DNA of 64,000 bases from Vibrio algivorus (GTDB lineage Bacteria > Pseudomonadota > Gammaproteobacteria > Enterobacterales > Vibrionaceae). Every line of letters starts with the position of its first letter. Position 1 is the stretch's first letter. Below, piece by piece: positions 43,167 through 51,926 of the stretch. Where the stretch lies: positions 1-64,000 of the forward strand of contig NZ_AP018678.1 of assembly GCF_002218005.2 (NCBI RefSeq), given 5' to 3'. Both the position numbers and the translations under genes were made by a program. The notes below the pieces were generated by a model, which was not told the DNA's origin, did no database searches, and saw only the letters and a program-made list of their open reading frames with translations.

Positions 43167-44021
43167 ATGTCAAACGCATATCCAATGGCTTTAGTCACTT
43201 CAGATAGTTTAGATAGCTACATTCGCACAGCCAATAGCTACCCAATGCTGACGGCTGAAGAGGAACGTGACTTAGCAGAGCGATTACATTACCACGATGA
43301 AATTGAGGCGGCGAAAGGCCTGATTTTGTCGCACCTACGTTTTGTTGTACACGTTGCGCGTGGCTACTCTGGTTATGGTCTACCTTTAGCGGATTTGATC
43401 CAAGAAGGTAATATCGGCTTAATGAAGGCAGTAAAGCGTTTTAACCCAGAAGTAGGGGTTCGTTTGGTGTCGTTTGCGGTGCATTGGATTAAAGCCGAAA
43501 TTCACGAATATGTGTTACGTAACTGGCGTATTGTGAAAATCGCAACCACCAAAGCACAGCGAAAATTGTTTTTTAATCTACGTAAGTCTAAAAAGCGCTT
43601 AGGTTGGTTTAATAATGGTGAAGTTGAAACGGTAGCTAAAGAGCTGGGTGTTTCTACCACTGAAGTGCGTGAAATGGAATCTCGTCTAGCGGCGCAAGAT
43701 GCGACTTTTGAGATGCCATCAGAAGATGATGATTCAGTCTCTTCTTATACGGCACCGGTTTTGTATTTAGAAGATAAGCATTCTGACATTGCTGAGAACA
43801 TCGAAGCAGATAATTGGGAAACGCATACTAATAACCGTCTAGGTCATGCATTAGCGACCTTAGATGAACGTAGTCAGCATATTGTACGTTCTCGTTGGTT
43901 AGATGATCAAAAAGCAACACTACAAGAATTGGCAGAAACGTATAGTGTTTCTGCAGAGCGTATTCGTCAGTTAGAAAAGAATGCGATGAAAAAATTAAAA
44001 TTGGCGGTAGGTGAGTTTTAG
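43167..44021 (+). CDS. rpoH: RNA polymerase heat-shock sigma factor RpoH (sigma32)
   Basis: 284 aa. Region 2 includes LILSHLRFVVHVARGYSGYGLPLADLIQEGN and the RpoH-specific RPOH box AQRKLFFNLRKSKKRL (about 129-144); region 4 ends LQELAETYSVSAERIRQLEKNAMKKLK, the helix-turn-helix for -35 binding. AGAGGAATTGA precedes the ATG. It would drive the sigma32 promoter seen at 15961. Terminator at 44052. Confidence 0.97.
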   Translation: MSNAYPMALVTSDSLDSYIRTANSYPMLTAEEERDLAERLHYHDEIEAAKGLILSHLRFVVHVARGYSGYGLPLADLIQEGNIGLMKAVKRFNPEVGVRLVSFAVHWIKAEIHEYVLRNWRIVKIATTKAQRKLFFNLRKSKKRLGWFNNGEVETVAKELGVSTTEVREMESRLAAQDATFEMPSEDDDSVSSYTAPVLYLEDKHSDIAENIEADNWETHTNNRLGHALATLDERSQHIVRSRWLDDQKATLQELAETYSVSAERIRQLEKNAMKKLKLAVGEF

Positions 44022-44051
44022 TTCAATCTCATTAACAGTTAATTAATAATG

Positions 44052-44087
44052 AAAAGCCAAGATCAATGATCTTGGCTTTTTTTATGC
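44052..44087 (+). terminator. Rho-independent terminator of rpoH
   Basis: AAAAGCCAAGATC (44052-44064), loop AAT, GATCTTGGCTTTT (44068-44080), then TTT. Two GATC sites lie in the stem. Confidence 0.9.
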
Positions 44088-44099
44088 GATCGAGTTTAT

Positions 44100-44340
44100 T
44101 TATGGCGATCACAAGTCATGATCTAATAGTTAATCACAAGGGATCATTTTCTGTGGGTAAATGTGTGGAGAAGCTAGGTGTGTATGGGGGGCAAGATACA
44201 CTATATATAGTGTTAAGGGCTTTTTTTGAATGTTGATAAAATTCATCTTACCCACACTTAGATCAGGATCATTACTACATGTTGTAGATCCAAAAATAGA
44301 AAAACACTTTATCAACGTAATTCACAGCTTTATCCACAAA
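44100..44340. promoter_or_regulatory. DnaA-box and GATC cluster around a palindrome
   Basis: Between rpoH and glpE lie one perfect DnaA box TTATCCACA (44330-44338) and two inverted near-boxes, TGTGGGTAA (44152-44160) and TTACCCACA (44248-44256). The inverted pair is centred on the perfect 16-bp palindrome ACACTATATATAGTGT (44198-44213). GATC occurs at 44107, 44120, 44142, 44261, 44267 and 44287, with three more at 44061-44091. The region has no credible gene. Confidence 0.6.
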
Positions 44341-44474
44341 TGAACAAATTATGTACACAACACTGTGTCCTCACTTTCTATCTGTCTTTGTTTGCTGTGG
44401 GATACGTTATACTAGGCCAAATTTAACCATACCCTTTGGGTTGTGATTTTAATGCTAGGAAAAGGAACCTAACG

Positions 44475-44798
44475 ATGGACCAGTTTCAACATATTGATGT
44501 AGAACAAGCTCAGAAAATGATAATTGAGCAATCGGCGGTGTTATTAGACATTCGCGACCCACAATCTTTTGCCGTTGCCCATGCCGAGCAAGCTAAACAC
44601 CTAACAAACGATACTATCGTGGCTTTGATGGAAGATTTAGAATTTGATCAACCATTATTGGTGATGTGTTACCACGGCATTAGTAGTCAAGGGGCGGCAC
44701 AATATTTGGTAAACCAAGGCTTCGAAGAAGTGTATAGTGTTGATGGCGGCTTTGAAGCATGGCAGCGTAGTGGTTTGCCAATGATAAAAATGGCTTAA
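44475..44798 (+). CDS. glpE: Thiosulfate sulfurtransferase GlpE
   Basis: A 107-aa single-domain rhodanese. The start at 44475 gives MDQFQHIDVEQAQ, matching E. coli, with AAAGGA upstream; the frame extends 13 codons further without a match. The active-site Cys loop is VMCYHGISSQGAA (about 63-75), and LLDIRDPQSFAVAHAEQA and YSVDGGFEAWQ are family motifs. glpG follows after 87 bp. Confidence 0.95.
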   Translation: MDQFQHIDVEQAQKMIIEQSAVLLDIRDPQSFAVAHAEQAKHLTNDTIVALMEDLEFDQPLLVMCYHGISSQGAAQYLVNQGFEEVYSVDGGFEAWQRSGLPMIKMA

Positions 44799-44885
44799 AT
44801 ATTCTTTTGATATTGCTAAGCTAAGCCGATTCTTTTGGGGTTGCATTGCGGTTAATCATTACCAAAAAATTTAATAGGTAGTCGT

Positions 44886-45716
44886 ATGATTCGTTTGATC
44901 ACTTTAAATAATCCTCGTATTGCACAATCATTTATTGATTATATGGCATCGAGAGAAATTGAAATTTTGATGATGCCAGAAGGAGAAGGGCAGTTCGCAC
45001 TTTGGCTAAAACAAACGGAACATCAAATTGAAGTGGAAGCGGAATTAAAGTTATTTATCGATAACCCTAATGCTCAAAAGTATCAAGCGGCTTCTTGGCA
45101 GGTAGCGGACTCTCGTACTCAGCAATTTCATTATCATTCACCGAGCTTTATGGCTCAGATTAAAGCCAAAGCAGGTCCTTTGACTCTAGCGATTATGGCC
45201 ATTTGTCTTGTGGTGTATGGTTTACTGTTCTTTGGGTTTGGCCAACCATTGTTCCAATCTTTGCATTTTCCGGCCAATCCTGAACAAAAATGGCAATTAT
45301 GGCGTTGGGTGAGCCATGCTTTTTTGCATTTTTCTGTCGCTCATATTGCTTTTAACCTTCTATGGTGGTGGCAGTTTGGTGGTGATATTGAGAAGAAACT
45401 AGGCTCGGGTAAGTTATTACAAATCTTTCTATTTTCGGCAGCATTATCAGGTGCGGCGCAGTATTGGGTTGGAGGCGCAAACTTTGGTGGATTATCGGGT
45501 GTGGTTTATGCCTTGATGGGGTATTTATGGATTATTGGCTGGCGTCGGCCTGATAAAGGTTTATCTATTCCCCGCACATTGGTGATATTTATGCTAGGTT
45601 GGCTGGTATTAGGCTTTATTCAGCCATTTATGGCGATTGCCAACAGCGCGCATTTAGCTGGTTTACTTGCCGGTTGTGGTTTAGCTGCTTTGGAAGGGCA
45701 GTCAAAAGCGGTATAA
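44886..45716 (+). CDS. glpG: Rhomboid intramembrane serine protease GlpG
   Basis: 276 aa, as in E. coli. An N-terminal cytosolic domain (about 1-65) precedes six membrane helices. The catalytic Ser is in FGGLSGVVYALMGY (about 200) and His in ANSAHLAGLLAG (about 253); HAFLHFSVAHIAFNLLWWW carries the oxyanion-site His and Asn. ubiC begins about 100 bp downstream. Confidence 0.96.
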   Translation: MIRLITLNNPRIAQSFIDYMASREIEILMMPEGEGQFALWLKQTEHQIEVEAELKLFIDNPNAQKYQAASWQVADSRTQQFHYHSPSFMAQIKAKAGPLTLAIMAICLVVYGLLFFGFGQPLFQSLHFPANPEQKWQLWRWVSHAFLHFSVAHIAFNLLWWWQFGGDIEKKLGSGKLLQIFLFSAALSGAAQYWVGGANFGGLSGVVYALMGYLWIIGWRRPDKGLSIPRTLVIFMLGWLVLGFIQPFMAIANSAHLAGLLAGCGLAALEGQSKAV

Positions 45717-45818
45717 GTTTTTGTGCTTTAGGTTTACCTTTCTTTCGCGTTGGATATTCGATAGGCCATTCTATTGTTACAATGGCGGTTGGCCGTAATA
45801 TTCAGCGACGATTTACAC

Positions 45819-46370
45819 ATGATTGAGCAAATGTATTCTTCATATTTTAATTATTTTACTCGCCTTGATTGGCAAACTGCATCGTCGTTTAATTTTGGTG
45901 AGTGTCTGGATGCCGAATGGTTGCAAGAGCAAGGGTCGCTTTCGATGCGCTTTTCTCAGCAATGTCAGCAGTTGTCTGCCCAAGTTGTACGCAATCAAAT
46001 TATCCCTAATAGTCAATTAACCGACTTTCAACGTGATATGTTGTTAAGGTCAGACATTGTAGATCAAGACTATTTACTACGAGAAGTGGTGCTAGCGGCC
46101 GATGGTGAACCTTGGTTACTTGGTAGTACGTTAATTCCCCGTTCGTCATTAACCGATGAGCAGTTTGACTTGTCCAAGCAAGGTGATGTGCCGTTAGGGT
46201 TAACGGTATTTCAAGCTGATCAAGTCGCTCGAGATCAGTTACATTTAGCGACCATATCTTCTCCATTAGGCGAACTGGCAGCACGTAGCTCTCGTTTATG
46301 GATGAATCAAAAACCGATGTTGGTTGCAGAGCTTTTTCTTCCTCCATCGCCTATTTATCTCAAGGAATGA
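45819..46370 (+). CDS. ubiC: Chorismate--pyruvate lyase UbiC
   Basis: Makes 4-hydroxybenzoate from chorismate, the first committed step of ubiquinone synthesis. About 183 aa from ATG 45819; ATG 45831 (with GAG upstream) and TTG 45774 are alternatives. Family features are the REVVLAADGEPWLLGSTLIPRSSL core (about 84-107), the PLG motif and the C-terminal ELFLPPSPIY. Its stop overlaps a potential ATG of ubiA. Confidence 0.88.
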   Translation: MIEQMYSSYFNYFTRLDWQTASSFNFGECLDAEWLQEQGSLSMRFSQQCQQLSAQVVRNQIIPNSQLTDFQRDMLLRSDIVDQDYLLREVVLAADGEPWLLGSTLIPRSSLTDEQFDLSKQGDVPLGLTVFQADQVARDQLHLATISSPLGELAARSSRLWMNQKPMLVAELFLPPSPIYLKE

Positions 46371-46375
46371 ATGAT

Positions 46376-47230
46376 ATGACTATGGCAAAAGCTGCAGCTT
46401 ACTGGCAGCTTACCCGTATGAACCGTCCGATTGGTTCACTACTTTTATTATGGCCAACTTTATGGGCGTTATTGCTTTCAGCGAATGGTTTACCTGGTTG
46501 GCATGTGACTATTGTGTTTGTACTAGGCGTGTTTACCATGCGCTCAGCTGGTTGTGTGATTAATGATTTTGCGGATCGTAAAGTTGATGGCCACGTTAAG
46601 CGTACTAAAAATCGTCCCCTACCTTCGGGATTAGTGTCGAGCAAAGAAGCCTTGGTCTTGTTTTTCGTATTAGTATTGGTGTCATTTCTGCTGGTACTAA
46701 GTATGAATACATTGACGGTTGAGCTGTCGTTAGTCGGTGTCGTACTCGCGTTTATTTATCCCTTTATGAAGCGTTTCACGCATGTACCACAATTATTTCT
46801 CGGCTTAGCCTTTAGTTGGGCAATTCCGATGGCGTGGGCTGCTGAAGCTGGCACACTACCCGCCGAAGTATGGTTGGTGTTTGTGATTAATGTATTGTGG
46901 ACCATCGCCTACGATACTCAATATGCCATGGTTGACCGAGATGATGATTTAAAAATCGGCATTAAGTCGACAGCGATTTTGTTTGGTCGTTTCGATAAGC
47001 TCATCATCGGATTACTACAATTAGCCTGTTTATTACTATTAATGGTATTGGGTGATTGGATGGGGCTTTCTGGTGGCTACTATTGGACCTTGCTTGTGGC
47101 AGCAGCGTTATTTGTTTATCAACAACGCCTAATTAAAGATCGGGAAAGAGACAGTTGCTTCACTGCCTTTTTAAACAATAACTACGTGGGGATGGTTATT
47201 GCGATTGGGATATTGATTAGCGTGATTTGA
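46376..47230 (+). CDS. ubiA: 4-hydroxybenzoate octaprenyltransferase UbiA
   Basis: Attaches the polyprenyl tail to 4-hydroxybenzoate. 284 aa from ATG 46376, which has AAGGA 9 nt upstream; ATG 46367 overlapping the ubiC stop is the alternative. The two Asp motifs are NDFADRKVDGHVKRTKNRPL (about 64-83) and DTQYAMVDRDDD (about 182-193), separated by membrane helices. A strong terminator follows. Confidence 0.96.
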   Translation: MTMAKAAAYWQLTRMNRPIGSLLLLWPTLWALLLSANGLPGWHVTIVFVLGVFTMRSAGCVINDFADRKVDGHVKRTKNRPLPSGLVSSKEALVLFFVLVLVSFLLVLSMNTLTVELSLVGVVLAFIYPFMKRFTHVPQLFLGLAFSWAIPMAWAAEAGTLPAEVWLVFVINVLWTIAYDTQYAMVDRDDDLKIGIKSTAILFGRFDKLIIGLLQLACLLLLMVLGDWMGLSGGYYWTLLVAAALFVYQQRLIKDRERDSCFTAFLNNNYVGMVIAIGILISVI

Positions 47231-47249
47231 TCATTCTTTTTACCCTAAT

Positions 47250-47289
47250 AAAAATGCCGCCGATGATCGAACTCATCGGCGGCATTTTT
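47250..47289 (+). terminator. Rho-independent terminator of ubiCA
   Basis: Perfect 17-bp arms AAAAATGCCGCCGATGA (47250-47266) and TCATCGGCGGCATTTTT (47273-47289), loop TCGAAC. Works in both directions; MITE copy C starts 6 bp later. Confidence 0.93.
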
Positions 47290-47294
47290 GTATC

Positions 47295-47559
47295 TATACC
47301 CAAGTGACCTCAAGATGCAGAATTCAGAGCTATCATCCAAGTCTTTAGACAAGGAAGATTTATGCGGAATGTAAGCACCTTTCAAGTAAATCTGACGAAG
47401 GCTAAGGGCTTGGATGAAGCTCCCGAAGGGCAAGTTAAAACAAGCTTTATGCTGCGTTAAATTGAACAGAGATAGAATGACTATGATCATATTCAATTCG
47501 TCTTGCCTAAAACTTGTTTTATTCTTGCTGAAACTCGCATCTTGAGGTTACTTGGGTAT
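47295..47559 (-). repeat. MITE-like element, copy C (inverted, 265 bp)
   Basis: Same family as copies A and B but in reverse orientation. It begins TATACCCAAGTGACCTCAAG and ends CTTGAGGTTACTTGGGTAT. The internal AAACAAGCTTTATGC...AAAACTTGTTTTA hairpin is kept. It sits between the ubiA terminator and the plsB stop, 25 bp from the latter. Confidence 0.85.
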
Positions 47560-47584
47560 CATATCAGCAGGGATACCGATTAAA

Positions 47585-50020
47585 TTATTTTGAATCCACT
47601 TTACGCATAATGCTTTCTTGTAACGTCAGTTGAACTTCGGGTGATAATAACTCACCTAGCAAGTCGACTAAGGTTTCAATTTTGTGCTGCTGTTCAGTTT
47701 GTGGCGCTAAGTAGCCCTGTTGTTTGAGTGTTTGGAATAAAGTGATAAATACCCCTTTATCGAAAAATTCAGGAGCATTAATGCCATGTAGCCTTCCTAA
47801 GCGCTGAGCAATGGTTTGGCTTTGCTTTTCAAGTAGTGCCTTATCAATATCTGGCATCGCGACTAATTGAGTTAACGCAATAGCATAGCGTTGTAAGGTT
47901 TCTACAATCGTACGAGAGAGTAGAATTAACATCTGCACTTGAGAAGGATTAATTGAAATTACGCCATTGTCTTCTTTAATCAATTCTTGACGTAATAGCT
48001 CATTGATTAAATCGGTGATCACTGTGTCTAACTGATCTGGTTGATAATGTAAGAACAATTCAGCTTTTAAGAATGGGTAGATCAAGCTAATTGCTTGGTG
48101 CAGCTCATCGCGTGAAATGTGCTCTTTTTGTATTACTAGATGAGCAATTAACGATGGTAAAGCGAATAAGTGAATGATGTTATTACGATAATAAGTCATC
48201 AGAACCGATTGTTGTCGATCAAGAGAAATAATATCCCCTTGTTCATCAGCTTCTACTACGAATTTATCTAACTTTTCTGCATGCTCCACCAATTGCGCAG
48301 CACTGCTATCTGGCACGGTACTCGTTGGAGTGTAAGGCACTTGCGTTAATAGTGATAAGTAACAATTAATCTGTTGTTCAAGCTTACGGCGAGAAAGAGC
48401 ACGTTGATTCGAGGCTAATAAGGCAGTGGCACAAAGTGTCAGGGCATTCGCTGCGGCCGCATCATTAATATGCGTCATCATTTTATTGGCAAGCTTATTC
48501 ACCACAGGGTTCATCCATTGTGGTTTTTGGCTGTTATCTTGTGTTTGGTTTTCTTTACTCGACCAACCTGGTATTTCTTCATTGAGGTATTGGTTGAGAT
48601 TAATTGGCTCACCAAAATTCACATAGCCTTGGCCAAAGTTACGTAATTTACGTAATGTTTTCAGCACCATACCGGCGCTTTCTTTTTCTTTACGCTTTCC
48701 AGTTAATTCTTTGGCATAAGTCGACACTTCCATCACGTGCTCGTAACCAATGTAAACTGGCACTAAAGTAACTGGGCGGTTTAAACCACGCAGCATGGTT
48801 TGGATAGTCATCGCCAGCATGCCAGTTTTGGCTTGTAGTAAACGACCGGTACGTGAGCGTCCACCTTCACTGAAAAACTCGACCGAGTAACCTTTAGTAA
48901 ACAGCTCTGCTAAATATTCACGGAAAATGGTGGAGTAGAGCTTATTACCTTTAAAACTGCGACGAATAAAGAAAGCACCACCACGACGGAAAATTGGTCC
49001 TGCAGGGAAGAAGTTGAGGTTCACTCCCGCAGCAATGTGTGGCGGAACCATGCCTTCATGATGTAATACGTAAGAAAGCAGTAGGTAGTCCATGTGACTG
49101 CGGTGACAAGGTACATAAATGATTTCATGGCCATCTTGTGCCAGTTTACGTACCGCTGCCATATTATTGATATTTAAGCCTTGATACAGCTTATTCCACA
49201 ACCAGCCTAAGAAGCGAGCGCCGACACGAATTAAAGTATAAGAAAAGTCGGCTGCAATTTCTTCGAGCATGCCTTGTGCTTGTTTTTGCGCCTTTTCTAG
49301 GGAAATATTTTTACTCTTGGCTTCATCTTGAATGGCTTGTTGGATCTCTGGAGATTTTAACAAACGATTAAACAGTACTTGGCGTTGTGGCAAGCTTGGA
49401 CCTGAGGCGGCTAACTTTTGGCGTGAAAAGTGAATGCGTGCCACTCGTGCCAATTTATGAGCGATGGTTTCATCGACACCATGGGTATCAGCCATATATC
49501 GCAATGAAACAACAGGGCTAAAGCGAATCATACAATCGCGTCCCGATGAAACTAATAAGCGGCTTTTCTGGCAAGCATTCATCGCCTGTAAATATGGTTT
49601 TTCTTTACCTTCTTGATTTGGCTTTCGCCCCCACAAAATAGAAGTAGGCAGCATTTGGATATCTAGCTCAGAATCGGCTTGATGCAATTTGAGCAATTGA
49701 GTAAATAACTCAACGGATTGTTTGGGTAGTACTTGTTTACTGTGAGTGGTCATGCCTTTTGACGTTAGAAACACAAAGCGCGAAAACTCTTGGCCATTGA
49801 TTTGTAGTGGTGTTAACGGATCAGGTAGGCCGAGCGCTTTGGTTTGCGTTTGTAGACTGATCAAATCAATATCAGAATCAAAAGGCAGTGCATAAACAAT
49901 GGGCTTGGTTAAATCTAACGTCAGTTCTTCAACCGGATTGGCTGGGATGGTTTTACCCTTAACTAAAAAAGAAAGAGGTAACTTTAGAAGTGAGCGAGAA
50001 ACGCGGTGTCCGTAAGACAT
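47585..50020 (-). CDS. plsB: Glycerol-3-phosphate acyltransferase PlsB
   Basis: First acylation in phospholipid synthesis, at the inner membrane. About 811 aa from ATG 50020 (MSYGHRVSRSLLKLPLSFLV, the Vibrio-type start); the open frame runs 17 codons further up. The HX4D catalytic motif is PCHRSHMDYLLLSYVL (about 303-318), with FFIRRSFKGNKLYSTIFREY, FSEGGRSRTGRLL and VPVYIGYEHV as the later acyltransferase blocks. Divergent from lexA. Confidence 0.96.
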   Translation of the reverse strand: MSYGHRVSRSLLKLPLSFLVKGKTIPANPVEELTLDLTKPIVYALPFDSDIDLISLQTQTKALGLPDPLTPLQINGQEFSRFVFLTSKGMTTHSKQVLPKQSVELFTQLLKLHQADSELDIQMLPTSILWGRKPNQEGKEKPYLQAMNACQKSRLLVSSGRDCMIRFSPVVSLRYMADTHGVDETIAHKLARVARIHFSRQKLAASGPSLPQRQVLFNRLLKSPEIQQAIQDEAKSKNISLEKAQKQAQGMLEEIAADFSYTLIRVGARFLGWLWNKLYQGLNINNMAAVRKLAQDGHEIIYVPCHRSHMDYLLLSYVLHHEGMVPPHIAAGVNLNFFPAGPIFRRGGAFFIRRSFKGNKLYSTIFREYLAELFTKGYSVEFFSEGGRSRTGRLLQAKTGMLAMTIQTMLRGLNRPVTLVPVYIGYEHVMEVSTYAKELTGKRKEKESAGMVLKTLRKLRNFGQGYVNFGEPINLNQYLNEEIPGWSSKENQTQDNSQKPQWMNPVVNKLANKMMTHINDAAAANALTLCATALLASNQRALSRRKLEQQINCYLSLLTQVPYTPTSTVPDSSAAQLVEHAEKLDKFVVEADEQGDIISLDRQQSVLMTYYRNNIIHLFALPSLIAHLVIQKEHISRDELHQAISLIYPFLKAELFLHYQPDQLDTVITDLINELLRQELIKEDNGVISINPSQVQMLILLSRTIVETLQRYAIALTQLVAMPDIDKALLEKQSQTIAQRLGRLHGINAPEFFDKGVFITLFQTLKQQGYLAPQTEQQHKIETLVDLLGELLSPEVQLTLQESIMRKVDSK

Positions 50021-50210
50021 AACAGTGTACAGCCTCAAATATAAAAAGTGGGGCTCAACCCCCACATACAATACGCAGCAAGTGGCCTATTCTATAGTTT
50101 ATTCTCGTGAAATCACACCAAATGATAAATATAGCCACTTTCCCCACTTTAATAATCGTTTAAATCAATGCTTAAAAAGTGATTCATATCTCTGGAGTTA
50201 TCTTAATTTA

Positions 50211-50246
50211 CTGTATATACTCACAGTCAACTGTATAAAAAGACAG
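50211..50246 (+). promoter_or_regulatory. Two LexA (SOS) boxes upstream of lexA
   Basis: CTGTATATACTCACAG (50211-50226) and CTGTATAAAAAGACAG (50231-50246), both perfect CTGT-N8-ACAG with 20-bp spacing. This is the double operator expected for lexA autoregulation. Confidence 0.93.
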
Positions 50247-50253
50247 GTGAATT

Positions 50254-50877
50254 ATGAAACCGTTGACGCCCCGCCAACAGCAAATCTTTGAATTGATCAA
50301 AGATAAAATTGATATGACTGGAATGCCACCAACGCGTGCAGAAATTGCACGAGAATTAGGTTTTCGCTCGGCCAATGCCGCCGAAGAGCACTTAAAGGCA
50401 TTAGCTCGAAAAAATGTAATTGAAATTATTCCTGGTGCCTCTCGTGGTATTCGCATTGTACAAAGTGAAGAAGAATTGCTAGAAGAGCAAGGTCTACCTC
50501 TTGTTGGACAAGTGGCTGCCGGTGAACCAATTTTGGCGCAAGAGCATGTAGAAAGCCATTATCATGTTGATCCTGCGATGTTTCGCCCACAAGCTGATTT
50601 CTTGTTGCGTGTTCATGGCATGAGTATGAAAGATATCGGTATCGTAGATGGTGATTTATTGGCGGTTCATAAAACTCAAGACGTTCGTGATGGCCAAGTA
50701 GTCGTTGCGCGTGTTGATGAAGATGTCACAGTAAAACGTTTAGAGCGTAAAGGTTCGAAAGTTTTTCTACATGCTGAAAATGAAGAATTTAGCCCAATTG
50801 AAGTGGATTTAACTCAGCAGGAACTAACCATTGAAGGGTTAGCGGTAGGCATTATTCGTAATAACACTTGGATGTAA
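50254..50877 (+). CDS. lexA: SOS repressor LexA
   Basis: 207 aa. The N-terminal winged helix begins MKPLTPRQQQIFELIKDKI, with recognition helix region RSANAAEEHLKALARK. The self-cleavage site is in VGQVAAGEPIL (Ala-Gly about 90-91), the nucleophile Ser in GMSMKDIGI (about 124) and the Lys in VKRLERKGSK (about 161). Two SOS boxes precede it. Confidence 0.97.
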   Translation: MKPLTPRQQQIFELIKDKIDMTGMPPTRAEIARELGFRSANAAEEHLKALARKNVIEIIPGASRGIRIVQSEEELLEEQGLPLVGQVAAGEPILAQEHVESHYHVDPAMFRPQADFLLRVHGMSMKDIGIVDGDLLAVHKTQDVRDGQVVVARVDEDVTVKRLERKGSKVFLHAENEEFSPIEVDLTQQELTIEGLAVGIIRNNTWM

Positions 50878-50885
50878 TATTTCAA

Positions 50886-50908
50886 CATCTTGAAGTTACT
50901 TGAGCAAA
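50886..50908. repeat. Degenerate MITE end after lexA
   Basis: CATCTTGAAGTTACTTGAGC matches the right terminal repeat of the MITE-like family except for GAGC in place of GGGT. No other part of the element remains. Confidence 0.5.
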
Positions 50909-50932
50909 TTTCATATAAACTTGCTTGTAAAT

Positions 50933-50951
50933 TCAAATGATAATCATTATC
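50933..50951 (+). promoter_or_regulatory. Fur box
   Basis: ATGATAATCATTATC (50937-50951) is a 15-bp uninterrupted match to the consensus GATAATGATAATCATTATC; overall 16 of 19 positions. It lies 32 bp before the start of the methyltransferase gene, the right place for iron-dependent repression. Confidence 0.85.
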
Positions 50952-50982
50952 ATCAATTAATCTCAATCTAGGGGATTAATTG

Positions 50983-51807
50983 ATGACTGCTTCTTCTGAT
51001 CCAACTCAACCCGCTACTTGCCAAACTTATCAAGTTCCCAGTGAGCTATTGCAACCTTTATGGTTACGTAGTCGTGAAAGTTTAATTGATGATGGTTTGG
51101 TTTATGATCCTATTGCGGCACGAGCTTGCCAACGTTGTCATCTTTCGTCTGAGTGTTTAGCGGGCGATATCGATCAAAAGCAGTTATTACACGCCACCCT
51201 TACGCAACTATGTGATATGGAAGTATCACGCTTTCTTACTCGTCACCCTAATGCTTGGATTATAAATGTCGGGGCGGGGCTCGATACTCGTTTTTATCGT
51301 CTAGATAATGGAATTTGCCATTGGATAGAAGTTGATGTCGATGAAACCTTGTTATGGCGACAAAAATTATTTCATCATAGTGAGCGTTATAAAATGATGT
51401 GCGGCTCTGTGCCGGATATGCAATGGCTCGATCAATTAGCGATTCCTGATAATGCACCGATTTTAGTTGTGTGTGAGCAAGCATTATTACTTCAGCCTCG
51501 TAATCAAGTGGCGCATTTTGTGCAAAAACTTGGGCGACATTTTTCTCATGCTCAAGCTTGTTTAGTGTTGGCCGGTGATAAAAGCCAATCACACTGGGGT
51601 AAGAAAATGGGCTGTTCCGTTTATAAGCATGGCTTAAAAGATCCTGTGACCAGTGTTTTATCTTGGCTACCGTGGATTGATCGGATTAAAGCGCGATCTC
51701 CTGTCGAGCATAATTGTAAGCGTTGGCGAGCATGGCAGAAATTGGTTTCTAAGTTGCCTTTTATCAAACATAGGCTCACTCCAAGCATGATTCATTTGGG
51801 TTGGTAG
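50983..51807 (+). CDS. LCM/PPM1-type SAM-dependent methyltransferase
   Basis: 274 aa from ATG 50983 with GGGGA upstream. The SAM-binding motif NVGAGLDTRFYRLDNG (about 88-103) and WIEVDVDE belong to the leucine carboxyl methyltransferase-like family (PF04072 type), often tied to O-methylation of secondary metabolites. A Cys-rich stretch CQRCHLSSEC (about 49-58) is notable. A near-perfect Fur box precedes it, so iron limitation should induce it. It sits between lexA and dinF-like MATE; the substrate is unknown. Confidence 0.8.
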   Translation: MTASSDPTQPATCQTYQVPSELLQPLWLRSRESLIDDGLVYDPIAARACQRCHLSSECLAGDIDQKQLLHATLTQLCDMEVSRFLTRHPNAWIINVGAGLDTRFYRLDNGICHWIEVDVDETLLWRQKLFHHSERYKMMCGSVPDMQWLDQLAIPDNAPILVVCEQALLLQPRNQVAHFVQKLGRHFSHAQACLVLAGDKSQSHWGKKMGCSVYKHGLKDPVTSVLSWLPWIDRIKARSPVEHNCKRWRAWQKLVSKLPFIKHRLTPSMIHLGW

Positions 51808-51835
51808 ATCAAAATCTGCTAATAATTTATTTGCT

Positions 51836-51900
51836 TATACCCAAGTGACTTCAAGATGCAGAATTCAGAGCTATCATCCAAACCTTTAGACAAGGTAGAC
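51836..51900 (-). repeat. Truncated MITE-like element, copy D
   Basis: About 65 bp: TATACCCAAGTGACTTCAAG (51836), then GATGCAGAATTC, AGAGCTATCATCCAAACC and TTTAGACAAGG as in copies C and E. It stops 26 bp before the start of the MATE gene and has no opposite end. Confidence 0.75.
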
Positions 51901-51926
51901 TGTTGCCTCATCTAAGTGAGGTTTTC

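Noticed and set aside
42784..43185. Minus-strand open frame of 133 codons next to rpoH
   Set aside because: It runs through MITE copy B and into the rpoH start; equivalent frames appear in other copies (37896-38309, 47245-47496) only because the repeat lacks stops.
44130..44315. Minus-strand 61-codon frame in the rpoH-glpE gap
   Set aside because: Lies over the DnaA-box cluster, lacks a ribosome binding site, and the product looks random.
44061..44340. Interpreting the DnaA/GATC cluster as a second origin or as the chromosome-2 trigger site crtS
   Set aside because: There is no tandem AT-rich 12/13-mer DUE and no initiator gene nearby, and I know of no crtS-type element in this position; titration or regulation is the more modest reading.
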